From the NCBI GenBank assembly GCA_017642895.1, contig JAEPON010000001.1, positions 124,001-188,000 of the forward strand: a stretch of DNA of 64,000 nucleotides, read 5' to 3'. The DNA is from Roseitalea sp. Its GTDB lineage: Bacteria > Pseudomonadota > Alphaproteobacteria > Rhizobiales > Rhizobiaceae. The notes beneath the pieces were generated by a model, which ran no database searches, was not told where the DNA came from, and saw nothing but the letters and a program-made list of their open reading frames with translations. Below are positions 43,187 to 51,511 of this stretch, piece after piece (the stretch's first letter is position 1; every line of letters begins with the position of its first letter). The position numbers were made by a program, and so were the translations under genes.

Positions 43187-43330
43187 CTCTCTGTCCGTTT
43201 GCCTGAGATCGTTATCCCGTCGGCGGGCCGAAACGGCCTCTCTCCAGAGTCCTATGCCGCGATGGTCCGTGGGCCTGAGAGTTTGCCAGGGCGGTTGCTC
43301 CTTCGGCACCGGCAAAGCCGGATTCTCCCA
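43186..43330 (-). promoter_or_regulatory. Tandem glycine riboswitch (gcvT leader)
   Basis: Read on the minus strand, two glycine-aptamer consensus blocks occur. First aptamer: GGAGAATC, then CCGAAGGAGCAAC, CAAACTCTCAGG and ACTCTGGAGAG. Second: GCCGACGGG-like CCGACGGGATAACG, ATCTCAGGCAAACGG and ACAGAGAGG. These are the conserved strings of the gcvT glycine riboswitch. The pair is joined by a short linker, the usual cooperative arrangement. Starts about 70 bases upstream of gcvT. Confidence 0.93.
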
Positions 43331-43410
43331 ACGCGACGGGTTCAATTGCTAGGGCGAATCGGCCATCGCGGTCAAGTTGCAAAACAGCCGGCGCTCTTGT
43401 CTGTCACGCG

Positions 43411-44241
43411 TCAGCGGTCCAGCGGGCGCGGGCCGACACCGGTATAGGTCGGCAACACGTCGCGCGGGACGGGCCCCTTGTTGCGTGTTCCTTCGCCGGC
43501 CTGCTCCCAGGCATGGGCCAGGATGCCGACCGAGCGCGACAGGCAGAAAAGGCCGCGGGCGAGGGGCGCCGGGAAGCCCAGTTCGGCGTAGATCACGGCG
43601 GTGGCGCCGTCGATGTTCATCGGAATGCGCTTGCCCTTGCGGCGTTCGAGGTCCGCTTCCACCATCCGGCCGATCTCGGCGAACTGCCCCGGCACATCGC
43701 CTTTGGCGGCTGCCCGATCAACCAGCTCCAGCAGACGCGGCGCGCGTGGATCGACCGGATGGAACCTGTGACCGAAGCCGGGCAGATGTTTGCCGCCGGC
43801 CTTGGCGAAGGCGTCCAGTTCGGCACGGGTAGCGTCCACCAAGTCGGTGCCGCCTTCCAGGCGCGCCGCGATTGCCTGATAAAGCGCGACCGCCTGTTCG
43901 CCGGCGCCGCCATGGACGTCGCCCAGCGTGTTGAGCGCCGAGGCCATCGCATTGTTGAGCCCGACGCCGCAGGTCGCGGCCATGCGCGCGATGGCGATCG
44001 AGGGCGCCTGCGGGCCGTGGTCGACCGCCGACATCAGCGCTGCGTCCAGCAAGCGGCTTTGGCCGTCGGTCGGAAGCTCCCCGCGCAGCATCAGCCAGAT
44101 CATCTGGGCGAACCCGACATTGCCGATCAACTCCTCGATCGCGTAGCCGCGAAAGCGGATTTCTCCGGGCTTCATGTCGATGATCGCCGTCGACCACCAT
44201 TGGGCGGCCTTGTCGTCGCCGGACGGTCGTTTCTCGCTCAT
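43411..44241 (-). CDS. Citryl-CoA lyase-like (citrate synthase-like) protein
   Basis: 276 residues, shorter than citrate synthase (about 430) but of the same superfamily. Catalytic residues align: H110 in GDVHGGAGEQ, H158 in PGFGHRFHPVDPRAP and D211 in PMNIDGATAV. The short all-helical form matches the C-terminal domain of ATP-citrate lyase and stand-alone citryl-CoA lyases, which split citryl-CoA into acetyl-CoA and oxaloacetate. Start overlaps the CoA-transferase stop (ATGA). Its operon with a CaiB-type CoA transferase and the TctCBA tricarboxylate importer supports that activity. Confidence 0.78.
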   Translation of the reverse strand: MSEKRPSGDDKAAQWWSTAIIDMKPGEIRFRGYAIEELIGNVGFAQMIWLMLRGELPTDGQSRLLDAALMSAVDHGPQAPSIAIARMAATCGVGLNNAMASALNTLGDVHGGAGEQAVALYQAIAARLEGGTDLVDATRAELDAFAKAGGKHLPGFGHRFHPVDPRAPRLLELVDRAAAKGDVPGQFAEIGRMVEADLERRKGKRIPMNIDGATAVIYAELGFPAPLARGLFCLSRSVGILAHAWEQAGEGTRNKGPVPRDVLPTYTGVGPRPLDR

Positions 44242-45443
44242 ATCGCCTCGTCGCTCCTCAGCTTTGCGATGGTATCCTCGTCATAGCCCAGTTCGGCGAG
44301 AACGGCGTCGGTGTCGGCACCCAGTTCCGGCGGCGGCGTCGCTGTCGCTGGCGCCTGGCCGTCGAGCTTGATGCCGGTGCGCGCGAGGCGAACATCGCGG
44401 CCAACGCCGGGCGCATGGGCAAACCCGCCGATCATGCCGCGGTCCGCGATCTGCGGGTGGGCAAGAATGTCGGGCACGGAGAAAACCTCGCCGGCCGGCA
44501 CGCCCGCATCGTTCAGCGCCGTGCACAAATCGGCGGCGGTTCTGCCCGCGAACGCGGCTTCCAGTTCGGCGGTCAGCGCGGCACGGTTGGCGAGCCGGTC
44601 CTGCCGCCTGGCAAAGCGCGGATCGGCGATCAGATCGTTGCGGCCCGCCACACGGCATACCGCCTCGAACTGCTCCTGCTTGTTGGCGGCGATGTTGACC
44701 GGCCCGTCGCCGGTCTGAAACGTGCCAGACGGGCTGGCTGTGAAATTGTCGTTGCCCATCGGCGCGGGCGGCCGGCCCGCCATCAGGAAGTTGGAGACGA
44801 CCCAGCCCATGGTTGCGATCACCGATTCGAGCATCGAGACATCGATGAACCGGCCGCGCATGTCGCCTCTGTCGGCGAGTGCAGCGGAGATGGCGAAGGC
44901 CGCCGTCAGCCCGCCGATCGTATCGGCGACCGGATAGCCGACGCGATAGGGCGCGGTGTCCGGCGCGCCGGTGATGGACATGACGCCGCTCATGCCCTGG
45001 ATGATCTGGTCGTAAGCGGGCAACGACTTGAGCGGCCCGTCCTGTCCGAAGCCGGAAATGGCACAGTAGACGAGGTCCGGCCTGATCGCCTTGAGCCGCT
45101 CGTAACCGACACCGAGCCGGCCCATCACGCCGGGCCGGAAGTTCTCGACCACGACATTGGCGGTGGCGACCAGCCGTTCGAACACCGCCTTTCCGGCATC
45201 GGATTTGAGGTTGATCGTCACGGAGCGCTTGCCGGAATTCTGCGCCAGGAACGATACACCCATCCGCTTTTCATTGAGCTCCTGATCGGCGCCAAGCCGT
45301 CGCGCCAGATCGCCCGAACCGGGCACTTCGACCTTGATCACCTCGGCGCCCAGATGCGCAAGCTGGTGACAGCAGAAGGGCCCGGCCAACACGTTGGTCA
45401 GGTCCAGAACCCGATAGCCCGAGAGCGGTTGCGCCGTGCTCAT
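44238..45443 (-). CDS. CaiB/BaiF family (class III) CoA-transferase
   Basis: 401 residues. Family blocks: RVLDLTNVLAGPFCCHQLAHLGAEVIKVE, VVVENFRPGVMGRLG, and the catalytic Asp (D145) in LPAYDQIIQGMSGVM. C-terminal PAGEVFSVPDILAHPQI. Class III enzymes move CoA from one acyl-CoA to a free carboxylate. In this operon the likely acceptor is the tricarboxylate imported by TctCBA. Overlaps the AbrB-like gene (ATGA) and the lyase gene (ATGA). Confidence 0.9.
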   Translation of the reverse strand: MSTAQPLSGYRVLDLTNVLAGPFCCHQLAHLGAEVIKVEVPGSGDLARRLGADQELNEKRMGVSFLAQNSGKRSVTINLKSDAGKAVFERLVATANVVVENFRPGVMGRLGVGYERLKAIRPDLVYCAISGFGQDGPLKSLPAYDQIIQGMSGVMSITGAPDTAPYRVGYPVADTIGGLTAAFAISAALADRGDMRGRFIDVSMLESVIATMGWVVSNFLMAGRPPAPMGNDNFTASPSGTFQTGDGPVNIAANKQEQFEAVCRVAGRNDLIADPRFARRQDRLANRAALTAELEAAFAGRTAADLCTALNDAGVPAGEVFSVPDILAHPQIADRGMIGGFAHAPGVGRDVRLARTGIKLDGQAPATATPPPELGADTDAVLAELGYDEDTIAKLRSDEAI

Positions 45444-46477
45444 TCCCTCGCATCCCCGGCTGCCGGTCGCACGGCACGCTGCATGGCAAGCGGGATCAGC
45501 ACGGTCAGGAGCAGAAAGCGCGCCACATGGTGGGCGGCGACGAAGGCGGGATTAACGCCGAGCAGAAGCGCCATCGCGGCCATCGCCTCGAGCCCACCGG
45601 GCGCATAGGCAACCAGCGCCTGCACCAGCGGCACGCCGAGCAGCGCCATCGCGACAAAACCGGCCAGCACGGCAATAATGGCTGCCAGCGCGGTGAAGGC
45701 GAGCGCCGCGCCGGCCGCCTTGCGGATCAGTGCCAGGCTGACGCCGGAAAACCGTGTGCCGATCAGTGTGCCCATCGTCACGAAAGCCGGAATCGACAGC
45801 CAGAAGGGCACAAGGCCCGGCCCGGCCCCGGTGAGATGGCCGACCGAGGAAGCCAGCATGCCGCCCAGAAGGAAGGCGGCGGGCACGCGGAGCCGTTGGA
45901 ACAGGAGCGCGACGACGATGGCCGCCAGCGCGGTGCCGAGCAGCACGGGCACGGTCATCGGCACCCCGTCGGGCAGGGCGTCCTGCAGCGGGTTTCCGGT
46001 GATGGCCACGGCCAGGAATGGCACGGCCAGCGTCAGCACGAGAACGCGCGTCGACTGGATGATCGAGATCGCCGGCAGGTCGGCCTTGATGGTCGTGCTG
46101 AGGCTCAGAACAAAGCTCAGATGGCCCGGCGCCGCGCCCAAAAGCGCGGTCGGCCGATCATAGCCGAAGCCGCGTTCGAGCAGCAGCGCACCCAGCACCA
46201 TGATGACGACCATGGCGATCAGAACGATGAGGATCGAGACCGGCCATTGGGCGGCGGTGGCGACCATCTCCGGCGTCACGCCCGCGCCGATCGTCATGCC
46301 GATGATCGTGAAGATCGTGTTGCGCAGACCATTGGGGATCGAAAGGCGCAGGCCGGCGAGCGCCGCGACCGTCACGAACAGGGCAGGGCCGGTGAGCCAG
46401 GGTGCGGGGAACGAGGCGGCGAACGCCGACGCGCCGCCCGCCGCCCCGATAGCCAAGGCAAGTGCCGTTGCCTTCAC
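45440..46477 (-). CDS. AbrB-family membrane protein
   Basis: 345 residues with about ten hydrophobic segments and two tandem repeats, the AbrB duplication architecture (PAPWLTGPALFVTVAALAGLRL; then VPAAFLLGGMLASSVGHLTG). The family is often found beside TTT and other carboxylate transporters, and is thought to act as a transporter or permease accessory. Translationally coupled to the CoA-transferase. Confidence 0.82.
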   Translation of the reverse strand: MKATALALAIGAAGGASAFAASFPAPWLTGPALFVTVAALAGLRLSIPNGLRNTIFTIIGMTIGAGVTPEMVATAAQWPVSILIVLIAMVVIMVLGALLLERGFGYDRPTALLGAAPGHLSFVLSLSTTIKADLPAISIIQSTRVLVLTLAVPFLAVAITGNPLQDALPDGVPMTVPVLLGTALAAIVVALLFQRLRVPAAFLLGGMLASSVGHLTGAGPGLVPFWLSIPAFVTMGTLIGTRFSGVSLALIRKAAGAALAFTALAAIIAVLAGFVAMALLGVPLVQALVAYAPGGLEAMAAMALLLGVNPAFVAAHHVARFLLLTVLIPLAMQRAVRPAAGDARE

Positions 46478-46487
46478 ACCTTCATCC

Positions 46488-48029
46488 TCAGTCGCCCGAA
46501 CTGCTTGTCCGCTCGTAGGCGCGGTCCTTCATTTCGCGGATCTTGCCGGTCAGGAACGGCGCGACCAGACAGAGCGCGGCAATCATCAGGATCGCCAGCG
46601 TCAGCGGGCGCTCCCACAGGAACGACCAACTGTCATTGTTGATCAAAAGCGCGCGGCGCAGATTCTCTTCCATCATGCCGCCCAGGATAAAGCCCAGGAT
46701 CATCGGCGCCATCGGAAAATCGAGCATGCGCAGGACGACTGCGGCGATCGCGAACAACACCATGAGCTGGATGTCGAACGTGTTGAACGAGACGAAATAG
46801 ACCCCGATCAGCGAGAAGAACAGGATCAGCGGCAAGAGGAACCGCGACGGAATCGCCAGCACGCGCGCGATGTAGGGGATCAGCGGCAGGTTGAGGATCA
46901 GGAGCACAATGTTGCCGATCCACATCGAGACGATCACCGACCAGAAGACCTCCGGCTGGTCGATGTAAAGCCGTGGGCCGGGCTGGATGCCATAGCCGAT
47001 CAGCGCGCCGAGCATGATCGCCGTGGTGCCCGAGCCGGGAATGCCGAGCGTCAGGAGCGGCACGAACGAGCCGGTCGCAGCCGCATTGTTGGCCGTCTCC
47101 GGCGCCGACAGGCCGCGCACGGACCCCTTGCCGAACTGCTTGCCTTTGTCCGGCCCGGCAATGCGCTGCTCGGTGCCATAGGCGAGGAACGAGGCGATGG
47201 TCGCGCCCGCGCCGGGCAGCACGCCGATCAGGAAGCCCAGCAACGAGGAGCGGCCGATCACCGGCGCCATCTCCTTGACCTCGTCCTTGCTGACCGCCAT
47301 CGAACCGAGATTTTCCGACGCTTCCTTTTCCTTCAGTCGGTCGGCATCGCCCTTGGGCTTCAAAATCGCCATCAGCGCTTCGGACAGGGCAAACGTCGCC
47401 ATCACCAGCAGCAGGAAGGAGATGCCATCGACCAGATCGATCATGCCCAGCGTGAAGCGCGGCACGCCCTGCGTCTGGTCCGTGCCGACGGTGGACAGCA
47501 TCAGCCCGATGACGGTCATCAGGAGCGCTTTTGCCATGTCGCCCTTGCCGGCAAAGGCAGCGACTGCGACGAGGCCAAGCACCATCAGCGCGAAATAGTC
47601 GGTCGACTGGAAGGACAGCGACACGCTGGCAAGGAACGGCGCGGCGACGAGCAGGAACAAGGCCGCGATCACGCCGCCCGAAAAGGACGAATAGGCCGCG
47701 ATCGCCAGCGCCTTGCCGGCCTTGCCGCTTTTCGCCATCGGATAGCCGTCGAACGAAGTGGCGACGGTCGAGGCGACGCCCGGCGCGTTGATCAGGATCG
47801 ACGAGGTCGAGCCGCCGAAGATCGCGCCGTAATAGACCGCGGCCATCAGAATGATGCCGGCGGACGGGTCGAGCGTTGCCGCGATCGGGATCATCAGCGC
47901 GATCGCCGACATCGGGCCGAGGCCCGGCAGCATGCCGATGAACGTGCCGGCGAGGCAGCCCATCATGACGAACAGCAAATTCTGGATGGAAAGGGCCGTT
48001 GTCAGCCCGATCATGATGCCTTCAAGCAT
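46488..48029 (-). CDS. tctA: TctA-type tripartite tricarboxylate transporter large subunit
   Basis: 513 residues, twelve-segment membrane subunit of the tripartite tricarboxylate transporter. Conserved blocks: GTFIGMLPGLGPMSAIALMIP, GGSTSSILINAPGVASTVATSFDGYPMAKSGKAG and GIPGSGTTAIMLGALIGYGIQPGP. Two bases of spacing to tctB plus the same strand suggest co-translation. Imports citrate-like di/tricarboxylates. Confidence 0.95.
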   Translation of the reverse strand: MLEGIMIGLTTALSIQNLLFVMMGCLAGTFIGMLPGLGPMSAIALMIPIAATLDPSAGIILMAAVYYGAIFGGSTSSILINAPGVASTVATSFDGYPMAKSGKAGKALAIAAYSSFSGGVIAALFLLVAAPFLASVSLSFQSTDYFALMVLGLVAVAAFAGKGDMAKALLMTVIGLMLSTVGTDQTQGVPRFTLGMIDLVDGISFLLLVMATFALSEALMAILKPKGDADRLKEKEASENLGSMAVSKDEVKEMAPVIGRSSLLGFLIGVLPGAGATIASFLAYGTEQRIAGPDKGKQFGKGSVRGLSAPETANNAAATGSFVPLLTLGIPGSGTTAIMLGALIGYGIQPGPRLYIDQPEVFWSVIVSMWIGNIVLLILNLPLIPYIARVLAIPSRFLLPLILFFSLIGVYFVSFNTFDIQLMVLFAIAAVVLRMLDFPMAPMILGFILGGMMEENLRRALLINNDSWSFLWERPLTLAILMIAALCLVAPFLTGKIREMKDRAYERTSSSGD

Positions 48030-48032
48030 GGG

Positions 48033-48497
48033 TCAGCTCCCGCCGCGCAGGAATGTGGGCAGCGGTTCGATGAAGACATCGAGCCCCTGCGTCATCAGCA
48101 CCCAGAACAGGACGACCAGCGGCACCGCCACCGCGATCAGGTGAAGCGGTCGGCGTTCTCCGAGCATCCAGAAGCCGATCATCAGGAAGAGCGAGGTCGA
48201 GGCGATGAAACCCAGTGGCCGGATGGTCAGCCCGTAGGCCGACATCAGCGCCAGAAACAGGCCGACCTTGAGCCAGTCGTGGCCGGCCAGTTCGAGCCGC
48301 GCCTTGGAACCGGGAAACGCGATGACGACCAGCGACAGGCCGATGCCGAGCACCGACAGCACTTCGGGCATGGTCCGGGCGTGAAAGGCGCTGCTTTCCT
48401 GGAACGGCAGCAGCCGGATCTGCTGGCTCAGAAACGCATAGGTGATGCAGAAGGCGAGCAGCAGAAGGCCGCCCAGCCTGTCCTTGGATATCGGCAT
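48033..48497 (-). CDS. tctB: TctB-type small membrane subunit
   Basis: 154 residues, four membrane helices (GGLLLLAFCITYAFLSQQIRLLP; WLKVGLFLALMSAYGLTIRPLGFIASTSLFLMI). Typical TctB size. GGAGG precedes the ATG. Follows tctC after a strong stem-loop. Confidence 0.9.
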   Translation of the reverse strand: MPISKDRLGGLLLLAFCITYAFLSQQIRLLPFQESSAFHARTMPEVLSVLGIGLSLVVIAFPGSKARLELAGHDWLKVGLFLALMSAYGLTIRPLGFIASTSLFLMIGFWMLGERRPLHLIAVAVPLVVLFWVLMTQGLDVFIEPLPTFLRGGS

Positions 48498-48555
48498 GAT
48501 CGTCCTCCCCGAGACCGCCGCGCGAACGGAGTGCCCGCGCGGCGCATGGCGAAAA

Positions 48556-48577
48556 GGCCGGCGTGAGGCCGCCGGCC
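48556..48577 (-). terminator. Stem-loop between tctC and tctB
   Basis: On the minus strand GGCCGGCG-6-CGCCGGCC is followed by TTTT. A second hairpin CCGCGCG/CGCGCGG follows at 48518-48542. Looks like a partial terminator or mRNA-stabilising element after the binding-protein gene. Confidence 0.65.
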
Positions 48578-48592
48578 GTCAACGGGTCTTGG

Positions 48593-49567
48593 TCAGAGGA
48601 AGCCCAGCTCGCGCATCAGGCCGCCGATCTGTTCTTCCTGCGCTTCAAGGAACGATGTGAAGTCATCGCCCCGGTTGAAGATGTCGACCCAGCCATTGCG
48701 GTCGCGCACGGTGACCCAGTCGTCGGTCTCATACATCGCTTCCAGCGCATCCTGGTAGCCGGCGGCCTGTTCGTCCGAAAGGCCGGGGGCGCCGAAAAAG
48801 CCGCGCCAGTTGACGAACTCGGCGCCGCTCGCGCCCGCTTCGTCGCAGGTCGGCGTGTCGGGCGAAGCGTCCAGACGCTCGGTCGCGGTGACGCACAGGA
48901 TGCGCACCTCGCCCTGACGGGCCAGTTCGATCGCCTCGCCAAAGCCCGTCGACAAGCCCTTGATCTCGCCCGAGAGGAGCCCGGCCATGGCCTTGCCGCC
49001 GGCATCATAGGGGATGTATTTGACCTGGGTCGGATCGGCACCCGCCGCCTTCATGACGAGCGCGACGACGATATGGTCCATGCCGCCGGCGACCGACCCG
49101 CCGCCGATGGCGACATTGGTCGGATCGGCATTGTAGGCGTCGAGAAGGCCGGCGAAGTCGGCAATGTCCGAGTCCGTGTTGACGACCATCGCCGCATAGT
49201 CGCCGATCGTGCCGGCGATCGGCGTCAGGTCGCGGAACGATTGCGGGAACACGCCCTGCAGCGAGCGGATGACGATCGGCGTCGAATTGACCATGAGCGT
49301 GCCGCCATCATTGGTCTCGATCAGGTGGGCGATGGCCTTGCCGCCGCCGCCGCCGGACATGTTCTCATAGGTGGCGTTGCCGACAATGCCGGACTTGGTG
49401 AGTGCCTCGCCCGTGCCGCGCGCGGTTCCGTCCCAGCCGCCGCCGGCGCCGCCGGGGATCAGGAAGTGGACGTCATCGAGCTTCTGGTGCCCGTCCGCCT
49501 GCGCGGCTCCGAGCGTTGCAAACGACAGGGCTGCGGCGCCCAGCGCCGCGGTCAGCAGTTTCAGCAT
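48593..49567 (-). CDS. tctC: TctC-type tricarboxylate-binding protein
   Basis: 324 residues from ATG 49567, placed by GGGAGG six bases upstream. Sec signal peptide (MLKLLTAALGAAALSFATLG, cleavage near AQA 23), then FLIPGGAGGGWDGTARG and DYAAMVVNTDSDI; the glycine-rich FLIPGGAGGGWD loop is the TctC ligand site. Periplasmic component of the TctCBA importer. Confidence 0.92.
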   Translation of the reverse strand: MLKLLTAALGAAALSFATLGAAQADGHQKLDDVHFLIPGGAGGGWDGTARGTGEALTKSGIVGNATYENMSGGGGGKAIAHLIETNDGGTLMVNSTPIVIRSLQGVFPQSFRDLTPIAGTIGDYAAMVVNTDSDIADFAGLLDAYNADPTNVAIGGGSVAGGMDHIVVALVMKAAGADPTQVKYIPYDAGGKAMAGLLSGEIKGLSTGFGEAIELARQGEVRILCVTATERLDASPDTPTCDEAGASGAEFVNWRGFFGAPGLSDEQAAGYQDALEAMYETDDWVTVRDRNGWVDIFNRGDDFTSFLEAQEEQIGGLMRELGFL

Positions 49568-49609
49568 ATGATCCTCCCAAAATGCTTCGCCGGTGCGACC
49601 GGCTGCGGC

Positions 49610-49633
49610 AAGCTGACCACACCAAGCTGTCAA
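49610..49633 (-). promoter_or_regulatory. Candidate tctC promoter with AAGCTG direct repeats
   Basis: On the minus strand a TTGACA hexamer (49633-49628) lies 61 bases before the tctC ATG. It overlaps one of two direct repeats (AAGCTGA at 49610-49616, AAGCTGT at 49624-49630, period 14). Response regulators of the OmpR family bind direct repeats, but no -10 could be fixed. Confidence 0.35.
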
Positions 49634-49667
49634 GACGCTGACAGGCGGCCGGCGTGGTGCCGCCACG

Positions 49668-50747
49668 TCAGCGCTGGCTGAGCGTGTCGTTCCAGCGGTC
49701 GATCAAGCGGGCGCGGCGCACCTGGTCGAGATAGACCAGAAGGGCCGGGCTGACGGCGATCGGCCGCAGCTTTTCGCCGGCCTCGGCGCGCAGCGCGCCG
49801 GCCGTGTTGGCGCCGGTCAGTTGCGGGTGAAGCGCCGGCAGCTTGGCTTCCGCCGCCATGACATCCTGGCCCTGCCGCGACATCATGAAATCGAGGAACC
49901 GGGCGGCAAGGTCGGGCGCCAGTGCCGCGGTCGGCACCAGCGCGATGCGCGACATGATGATCGTGTAGTCGGTCGGCAGCACGATGCCGAGATCGGGATT
50001 GCGCGCGGCCCATGCGGCGGCGTACGAGCCCAGAATGTTGTAGCCGATGGCGAACCGGCCATCGGAGACACGCTCGAGGATCGACGACGAGTTGGAGTAG
50101 AGCTTGACGCCGGACCGGCCCATAGCGCGCACCAGATCCCATATGTCGCGATTGTGCTCGGCATCGCGCGCCAGGAACAGGAAGCCGACGCCGGCGCGCT
50201 CGATATCATACGTCGCGATCCGGCCGTAAAACGCGTTCTGTTCGGCATCGAGAAACGAAGTCAGCGCGGCGCGCGTGCGCGGAACGTCGGCCCCCGCAAA
50301 GCTCGGCTTGTGATAGACCATCACCGCCGGCTCGTAGGTCAGCGCGATCGCGGTGTCGCGCCAGTTGGCCCAGTTCGGCCACTGGTTGGCGTGGGCCAGC
50401 GGCACCCGGCGTGCATAGCCGTCATTGGCGAGCTTCATCTGAAGATCCATCGCCGACGAGATGACGAGATCGGCCGTTGCGCCGCCACCATCGCTCTCGT
50501 TGAGCACACGTTCGTAAATGTCGACGGTCTGCAATTCGTGATAGTTGACCGAGACGCCGGGATTGGCTCGCTGGAAGGCCTCGATCAGCGGTTCGGCGGC
50601 GCTCAGATCGAGCGACGAATAGATGGTCAGTGTCGATGCGCCGGCGGCTTGCGGCGCGGCGAACAGCGTTTGAGCCATGGCAGCGGGCGTTCCAACAGCC
50701 AGCCACACGGCCGCGCCGATCGCGGCGATCCACGTCCTGCGCACCAT
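49668..50747 (-). CDS. Extracellular solute-binding protein (iron/carboxylate ABC-type) next to a two-component system
   Basis: 359 residues from ATG 50747, with GGGAG six bases upstream. Sec signal peptide (MVRRTWIAAIGAAVWLAVG, cleavage near AMA 25), then LTIYSSLDLSAAEPLIEAFQRANPGVSVNYHE and AIALTYEPAVMVYHKP, typical of family 1/6 binding proteins (AfuA-like). It has no membrane partner here. Divergent from the response regulator by 80 bases, so it may act as a periplasmic co-sensor for the histidine kinase, as binding proteins beside TctDE-like systems are thought to do. Confidence 0.82.
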   Translation of the reverse strand: MVRRTWIAAIGAAVWLAVGTPAAMAQTLFAAPQAAGASTLTIYSSLDLSAAEPLIEAFQRANPGVSVNYHELQTVDIYERVLNESDGGGATADLVISSAMDLQMKLANDGYARRVPLAHANQWPNWANWRDTAIALTYEPAVMVYHKPSFAGADVPRTRAALTSFLDAEQNAFYGRIATYDIERAGVGFLFLARDAEHNRDIWDLVRAMGRSGVKLYSNSSSILERVSDGRFAIGYNILGSYAAAWAARNPDLGIVLPTDYTIIMSRIALVPTAALAPDLAARFLDFMMSRQGQDVMAAEAKLPALHPQLTGANTAGALRAEAGEKLRPIAVSPALLVYLDQVRRARLIDRWNDTLSQR

Positions 50748-50827
50748 GTTCGCTCCCGTTGCCGGCATTGCGCCGGCCTTCACAGCCCGGTTCCCGCACA
50801 GTACCAATGGGCGCGGGAGGAAAGATC

Positions 50828-51511
50828 ATGCGCATTCTCCTTGTCGAGGACAATGCCAAACTGGCGGCCGGCATGGCCGCCGTTCTGGCCGCGGGCGGCT
50901 TTCAGGTCGATCGCGTGGCCGATGGCGCCGATGCCGAGGCGGCGCTGGCCTCGACGCCCTTCGATCTCGTCGTGCTTGACCTGAGCCTTCCGGGCATGGA
51001 CGGCCTTGAGGTCTTGCGCAATCTGCGCGACCGCCGGCTCGACGTGCCGGTTTTGATCGTCACGGCGCGCGGCGATTTGAACGACCGGGTGCGCGGGCTT
51101 GATCTGGGCGCCGATGATTATCTGACAAAGCCGTTCGCCGTTGAGGAATTGCGGGCGCGCGCGGCCGCACTGATCCGGCGTGGGGCGGGCCGCGCCCGTC
51201 CGACCATCGAGTTTGCCGGCCTGACGCTCGATGTCACCGCCAACACGCTGGTGCATGCCGGCGCGCCGATCGAGATATCGCCGCGCGAACTGGCCGTGCT
51301 GCGCGTCATGCTGATGTCGAAGTCCGACGTGGTGCCCAAGGCGCAGATCGCCGACTCGCTGTCCACGTTCGATCTCGACGTGTCCGACAACGCCGTCGAG
51401 CAGACGGTCAGCCGGCTGCGCAAGCGGCTTGGGGGCTTCGGCATCTCGATCCGCGCGGCACGCGGCATGGGCTATTTCCTGATGGCGCAAGAGCAGGGCA
51501 GGGCGGGCTGA
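50828..51511 (+). CDS. OmpR/TctD-type response regulator
   Basis: 227 residues. Receiver domain with phosphoacceptor D51 (VVLDLSLPG) and K101 (YLTKPF), then winged-helix DNA-binding domain (ISPRELAVLRVMLMSK, NAVEQTVSRLRKRLGGFGISIRAARGMGYFL). Upstream neighbours are the binding protein and TctC, so probable TctD role, activating the tricarboxylate operon. Its stop overlaps the kinase start by one base (TGATG). Confidence 0.9.
   Translation: MRILLVEDNAKLAAGMAAVLAAGGFQVDRVADGADAEAALASTPFDLVVLDLSLPGMDGLEVLRNLRDRRLDVPVLIVTARGDLNDRVRGLDLGADDYLTKPFAVEELRARAAALIRRGAGRARPTIEFAGLTLDVTANTLVHAGAPIEISPRELAVLRVMLMSKSDVVPKAQIADSLSTFDLDVSDNAVEQTVSRLRKRLGGFGISIRAARGMGYFLMAQEQGRAG

Noticed and set aside
46200..48566. 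Long plus-strand open frame (788 codons) opposite the transporter genes
   Set aside because: Antisense to tctA and tctB; the composition (Arg, His, Gln, Asp-rich, repetitive) is a shadow of hydrophobic coding sequence on the other strand.
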